DNA of 7,126 bases, taken from NCBI GenBank assembly GCA_025963815.1, contig JAOQAA010000567.1:1-7126 (forward strand). The letters are read 5' to 3'. Below the pieces are notes generated by a model. That model did no database searches, was not told where the DNA came from, and worked only from the letters and a program-made list of their open reading frames with translations. Below are positions 4,438 through 7,126 of this stretch, piece after piece (within the stretch, counting starts at the first letter, position 1; each line of letters starts with the position of its first letter). Origin of the DNA: Capsulimonas sp. (GTDB lineage Bacteria > Armatimonadota > Armatimonadia > Armatimonadales > Capsulimonadaceae). The translations under genes were made by a program, and so were the position numbers.

Positions 4438-7126
4438 TCAATCCTTCGGAAAAAATGCGGTGAAACGCCGCTTTTGCCGCGTGTTCGGCGCGGCGTCGTG
4501 ATGGGCGCCGCCAGGCGTGAAGACCGTGCGCAGAGCATCCAAATATCCGAAGCCGGTCAATGTCGAGGGCATCAGGAAATGGCCTTCGCCGAACTCGTTC
4601 CAGTTGGCGAGCATCACAATATGACGGCCCAGCGAATCCGCTGGCAGACTCGGCATAAACTGATCTTTGGTCCATTGGGCCAAAGATTGGTAGTCGGCTG
4701 CCGTGGCCCAGCCGCCGTCATGCACGCCCCAGGCTTCCCGGTCCCATCCCATTGAGATGCTTGGCAGCATGTGAAATCCTACCGAGGCGGCGGCGTCGCG
4801 CTGGGCGATGTTGGCGTTGCGCTGCGCATTTACGTCCGGTGTGCCCCAGGTGTAGGAATAACAATCGTCGACGCCGATGTCCTTCATCGTTCGCAGGACG
4901 TTACGGTCCGCGCCGCGATGCTCCATCAGCACGATCACGCCGGGGAAGCCGGCCTGCTTGCAGGCGACGCGCAGAGCCGAGATGGCTTGACGGCAGTTCG
5001 CATCACTTCCAAACATTCGCTGCCAGTTGCTCAGAGAGTAGATCGAGACGACTGGCTTGCCGTTGACCTTGAAGTAGCGCGGATCTTTGAAAAAATACTC
5101 AATCCAGTAGGGAATGATGTTGTCGCGCCAGTCTTGCGGATTGGTTTCGCACGCGCCTTCATCGGTGCACATGATGGTGAACTTCGCCATCTTGCTGTAC
5201 CGCGCATTGAATAGTCCCTTGATGATCCCCTGATCCAGCACGCCGTCCTTGATGGGATGATTGATGGCGTTGTTCGGCCGGTACCAGCAGTGCTGCTCGA
5301 ATGTCACGCCGTGTTCGACCTGCCACTTGATCTCCCAGTCGGTCTCCTCGGGGCTGCCTTCGTCATACCATCCTAAATAGGGCTTTCGCTTGTCGCGGTA
5401 CGGATAGACGTAATCCCATCCGGCGTACGCGGTCCCTTCGCGCCAGAGATTACAGCTTTGCACGCCGAGTGCGTAGGGTGACTTCGCCGGCGTCGGCTTT
5501 GGCGCCGGCACATAGTCGGCCGGATAGTCCCGCCAGGGATAGACCTGTACGTCGTCCACCCAAAGATTGCCGGCAAAGCGCACGGTGGACACGGGTTTCG
5601 TCCATGCGACCCGTGTCGGGGTCGGCTTGCCGTTGATGAAGATTTCCGCCATCTTCATTCCTGGGTTGGTAATTACTTTGGCCATGTACCACAGGTTCGG
5701 TCGATAGTTGGACAACTCGGGGAGCTTGACGCCGCCCAAGTCGATCCGCGCGCCGTTGGCTTTGACTGGCAGCAGAAATCGGCATTCGAAGACCATTCGC
5801 CCATGTGCGGGAGTGAACTGTTTTGTCGCCGCGCCCGTTACTTTGAGACTAAAGATGTCGGGCTTCGTACCGCATTCGAACTCCAGCACTCTGGCGTTGT
5901 GGACACTCCAGTCCGCCGGCGCCTTACCGACGCCGGAGGCGACAAACGTTTCGTTCACCGCGTAGCCTTTGTAGATGTTGACCGGACTCAGAAACATCTC
6001 CCCAGTCGCCGTCCCGCCGGTTTTCACTAAGAAGTAATCGAGCGACTTGACCGAGTGTACGAATGGTAGTCTCTTCGCTTTTAAGGAGCCGTCCACGAAC
6101 ACATCCGCCGTGTGCGCGGCGATGTTGGCGATCACTTTCACGCCATACTCACGGTTGATCTCGTACGGCGCCAGCGCCTTCCCGTTCTCCCAGCAGAGAT
6201 TGCCGCCGGCCGTTACCAGCCCCATGGCGGATTGCTGGAGATCGCGCAGCTGCCAGCGCGCGCCGTCCATCCGCTTCGTCATTTTGAAGCGGAACTCCAG
6301 CGTCATCTGCCCCGTCGTCTGCCGTGCGATCTGATGCTTGAGGGTGACGGCGGCGCCGGTGTTTGTGTCCATGAGCTTGAACCAATCGCTGTGGAATGCG
6401 AAGCCATCTGGGTAGAGACAGGTCGGATGAAATGCATAGTTTCCACCGCTCTTGTCCACTTCCCAGCCGGACAGCAGACTGTCCGTTCCTTGCCAGCAAT
6501 AGGGGCGCGGGGAGAGAAACGAACATTGCAGCAGATATCCGGTCGGAATATCGCGGATCAGCGGTGCGGTCCCATGGTTGGCGGCCTTGAGCAGCGCTGG
6601 TTTCACCCCCGCTGTGTCAAAGTAGAACGTCGGCACGCCGTAACCTTGCTCATCCCCGCCGTACTTCGCCGAGGGATAAGCAGCGCCCGCGCCGTAAACG
6701 CCTGTCCCCACCGTAGCGACGCCCGCGTGTTTCGTGACGTCCGCGACCTCCATCATGGGGTCGCCGCCCTGCATCTCGCTGGACGTGATTCGATACCGGT
6801 GGTCCTTCGCCAATAACAGAGGATGGGCCAGTCGCTGGAACGCATAACCCAGCGCGTCCACCTTGGACGTCATTGAGACCGTCGCCGTCGCCGTCGCCAG
6901 CGGTTTTGCCGTCACCGTGTCCCACAGCGTCACTTGATGCGTCTTCTGGAGGCGTCCGCCGCTGACGGAGCGCCCGAGGGCTGTCACCGTGAGTTTCGTC
7001 TCAGGGACAAACTCATAGCCGACATTTCCCGTGAAGTCCGCCCGCGTTCCCGTATAGTTTTGGGTGAAGAAGTTTTTCTCGGGAGCCGCATTGGAATTTG
7101 CGGAGGAGAATGTGAACAGAGTGGCC
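4438..7126 (-). CDS. Modular WbsX/GH99-like protein with two ConA-like lectin modules, N-terminus off window
   Basis: The frame is open from the right edge to the TGA at 4438: at least 895 residues, numbered here from the first visible one. An internal GTG at 6987 is not the start, because the homologous-looking beta-domain continues upstream (FTQNYTGTRADFTG). Residues about 18-120 are a beta-rich domain with HQVTLWD and YRITSSE, loosely like DUF4082-type appendages. Residues about 191-391 and 394-534 are two related concanavalin A-like modules. Residues 537-551 are a Pro/Ala/Lys linker. Residues about 552-871 match the glycosyltransferase-WbsX (PF14307)/GH99-like TIM barrel, with YFFKDPRYFKVNGKPVVSIY at 677-696 and NWNEFGEGHF at 841-850. 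Glu844 and Glu847 in the latter are candidate active-site acids. Lectin-like modules fused to the barrel suggest a secreted glycan hydrolase rather than an O-antigen transferase, but the signal peptide is not visible and the substrate is unknown. The last 20 or so residues are a basic tail. Confidence 0.85.
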   Translation of the reverse strand, partial: ATLFTFSSANSNAAPEKNFFTQNYTGTRADFTGNVGYEFVPETKLTVTALGRSVSGGRLQKTHQVTLWDTVTAKPLATATATVSMTSKVDALGYAFQRLAHPLLLAKDHRYRITSSEMQGGDPMMEVADVTKHAGVATVGTGVYGAGAAYPSAKYGGDEQGYGVPTFYFDTAGVKPALLKAANHGTAPLIRDIPTGYLLQCSFLSPRPYCWQGTDSLLSGWEVDKSGGNYAFHPTCLYPDGFAFHSDWFKLMDTNTGAAVTLKHQIARQTTGQMTLEFRFKMTKRMDGARWQLRDLQQSAMGLVTAGGNLCWENGKALAPYEINREYGVKVIANIAAHTADVFVDGSLKAKRLPFVHSVKSLDYFLVKTGGTATGEMFLSPVNIYKGYAVNETFVASGVGKAPADWSVHNARVLEFECGTKPDIFSLKVTGAATKQFTPAHGRMVFECRFLLPVKANGARIDLGGVKLPELSNYRPNLWYMAKVITNPGMKMAEIFINGKPTPTRVAWTKPVSTVRFAGNLWVDDVQVYPWRDYPADYVPAPKPTPAKSPYALGVQSCNLWREGTAYAGWDYVYPYRDKRKPYLGWYDEGSPEETDWEIKWQVEHGVTFEQHCWYRPNNAINHPIKDGVLDQGIIKGLFNARYSKMAKFTIMCTDEGACETNPQDWRDNIIPYWIEYFFKDPRYFKVNGKPVVSIYSLSNWQRMFGSDANCRQAISALRVACKQAGFPGVIVLMEHRGADRNVLRTMKDIGVDDCYSYTWGTPDVNAQRNANIAQRDAAASVGFHMLPSISMGWDREAWGVHDGGWATAADYQSLAQWTKDQFMPSLPADSLGRHIVMLANWNEFGEGHFLMPSTLTGFGYLDALRTVFTPGGAHHDAAPNTRQKRRFTAFFPKD
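6881..6898 (-). repeat. Three tandem copies of a 6-base unit inside the WbsX-like gene
   Basis: GTCGCC is repeated three times without interruption on the plus strand. On the coding strand it gives alternating Ala-Thr residues (LATATATV) in the N-terminal beta-rich domain. Because the unit is six bases, gain or loss of copies would keep the reading frame and only lengthen or shorten this strand. Confidence 0.6.

Noticed and set aside
4771..5214. Open frame of 147 codons on the plus strand
   Set aside because: Antisense to the WbsX-like barrel, which has clear family motifs in its own frame.
6112..6816. Open frame of 234 codons on the plus strand
   Set aside because: Antisense to the first lectin module and beta-domain of the WbsX-like gene; Arg/Val/Ala-rich product without a domain and no start signal.
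1..7126. Search for tRNA, rRNA, CRISPR, insertion-sequence ends and attachment sites
   Set aside because: No regularly spaced repeats, transposase frame, terminal inverted repeats or tRNA-like cloverleaf were recognised by eye.

Overview
The window most resembles a chromosomal piece of an environmental, polysaccharide-degrading bacterium of the Armatimonadota (Capsulimonas/Chthonomonas type) or, less likely, the Planctomycetota. This is inference from gene content: a pseudopilin of the prepilin/H-X9-DG (DUF1559-like) kind, large secreted multi-domain carbohydrate-active enzymes, an AraC-type regulator, fairly G+C-rich DNA and few clear Shine-Dalgarno sites. No rRNA or other taxonomic marker is present.

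Layout from left to right. (1) 1-1584, minus: the first 528 codons of an exported enzyme, with a Tat signal, a Pro/Ala linker, a discoidin-like domain and the start of a GH127-like (beta-L-arabinofuranosidase, DUF1680) catalytic domain. It runs off the left edge. (2) 1616-1658: a strong intrinsic terminator for the gene upstream of it on the minus strand. (3) 1672-2460, minus: a complete H-X9-DG pseudopilin. (4) 2461-2629: a divergent control region with inverted repeats and a TATAAT box. (5) 2630-3592, plus: a complete AraC-family regulator with a cupin-like sensor and a double HTH. (6) 3593-3754: a convergent spacer with a perfect 14-bp palindrome. (7) 3755-4351, minus: a small multi-pass membrane protein, possibly DUF5658-like. 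(8) 4438-7126, minus: at least 895 codons of a modular protein with an N-terminal beta-rich domain, two related concanavalin A-like modules, a Pro-rich linker and a C-terminal WbsX/GH99-like TIM barrel. Its N-terminus is off the right edge.

Working model (inference): the two large enzymes act outside the cytoplasm on arabinose- or mannose-type plant or microbial glycans. The AraC protein senses a breakdown product and controls the divergent pseudopilin and perhaps nearby genes. The pseudopilin may be a surface or secretion component working with the enzymes. The membrane protein lies 86 bp after the WbsX-like gene on the same strand with no visible terminator between, so the two may be co-transcribed. 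No mobile element, tRNA, rRNA or CRISPR array was seen, and no gene-free stretch exceeds 300 bases.
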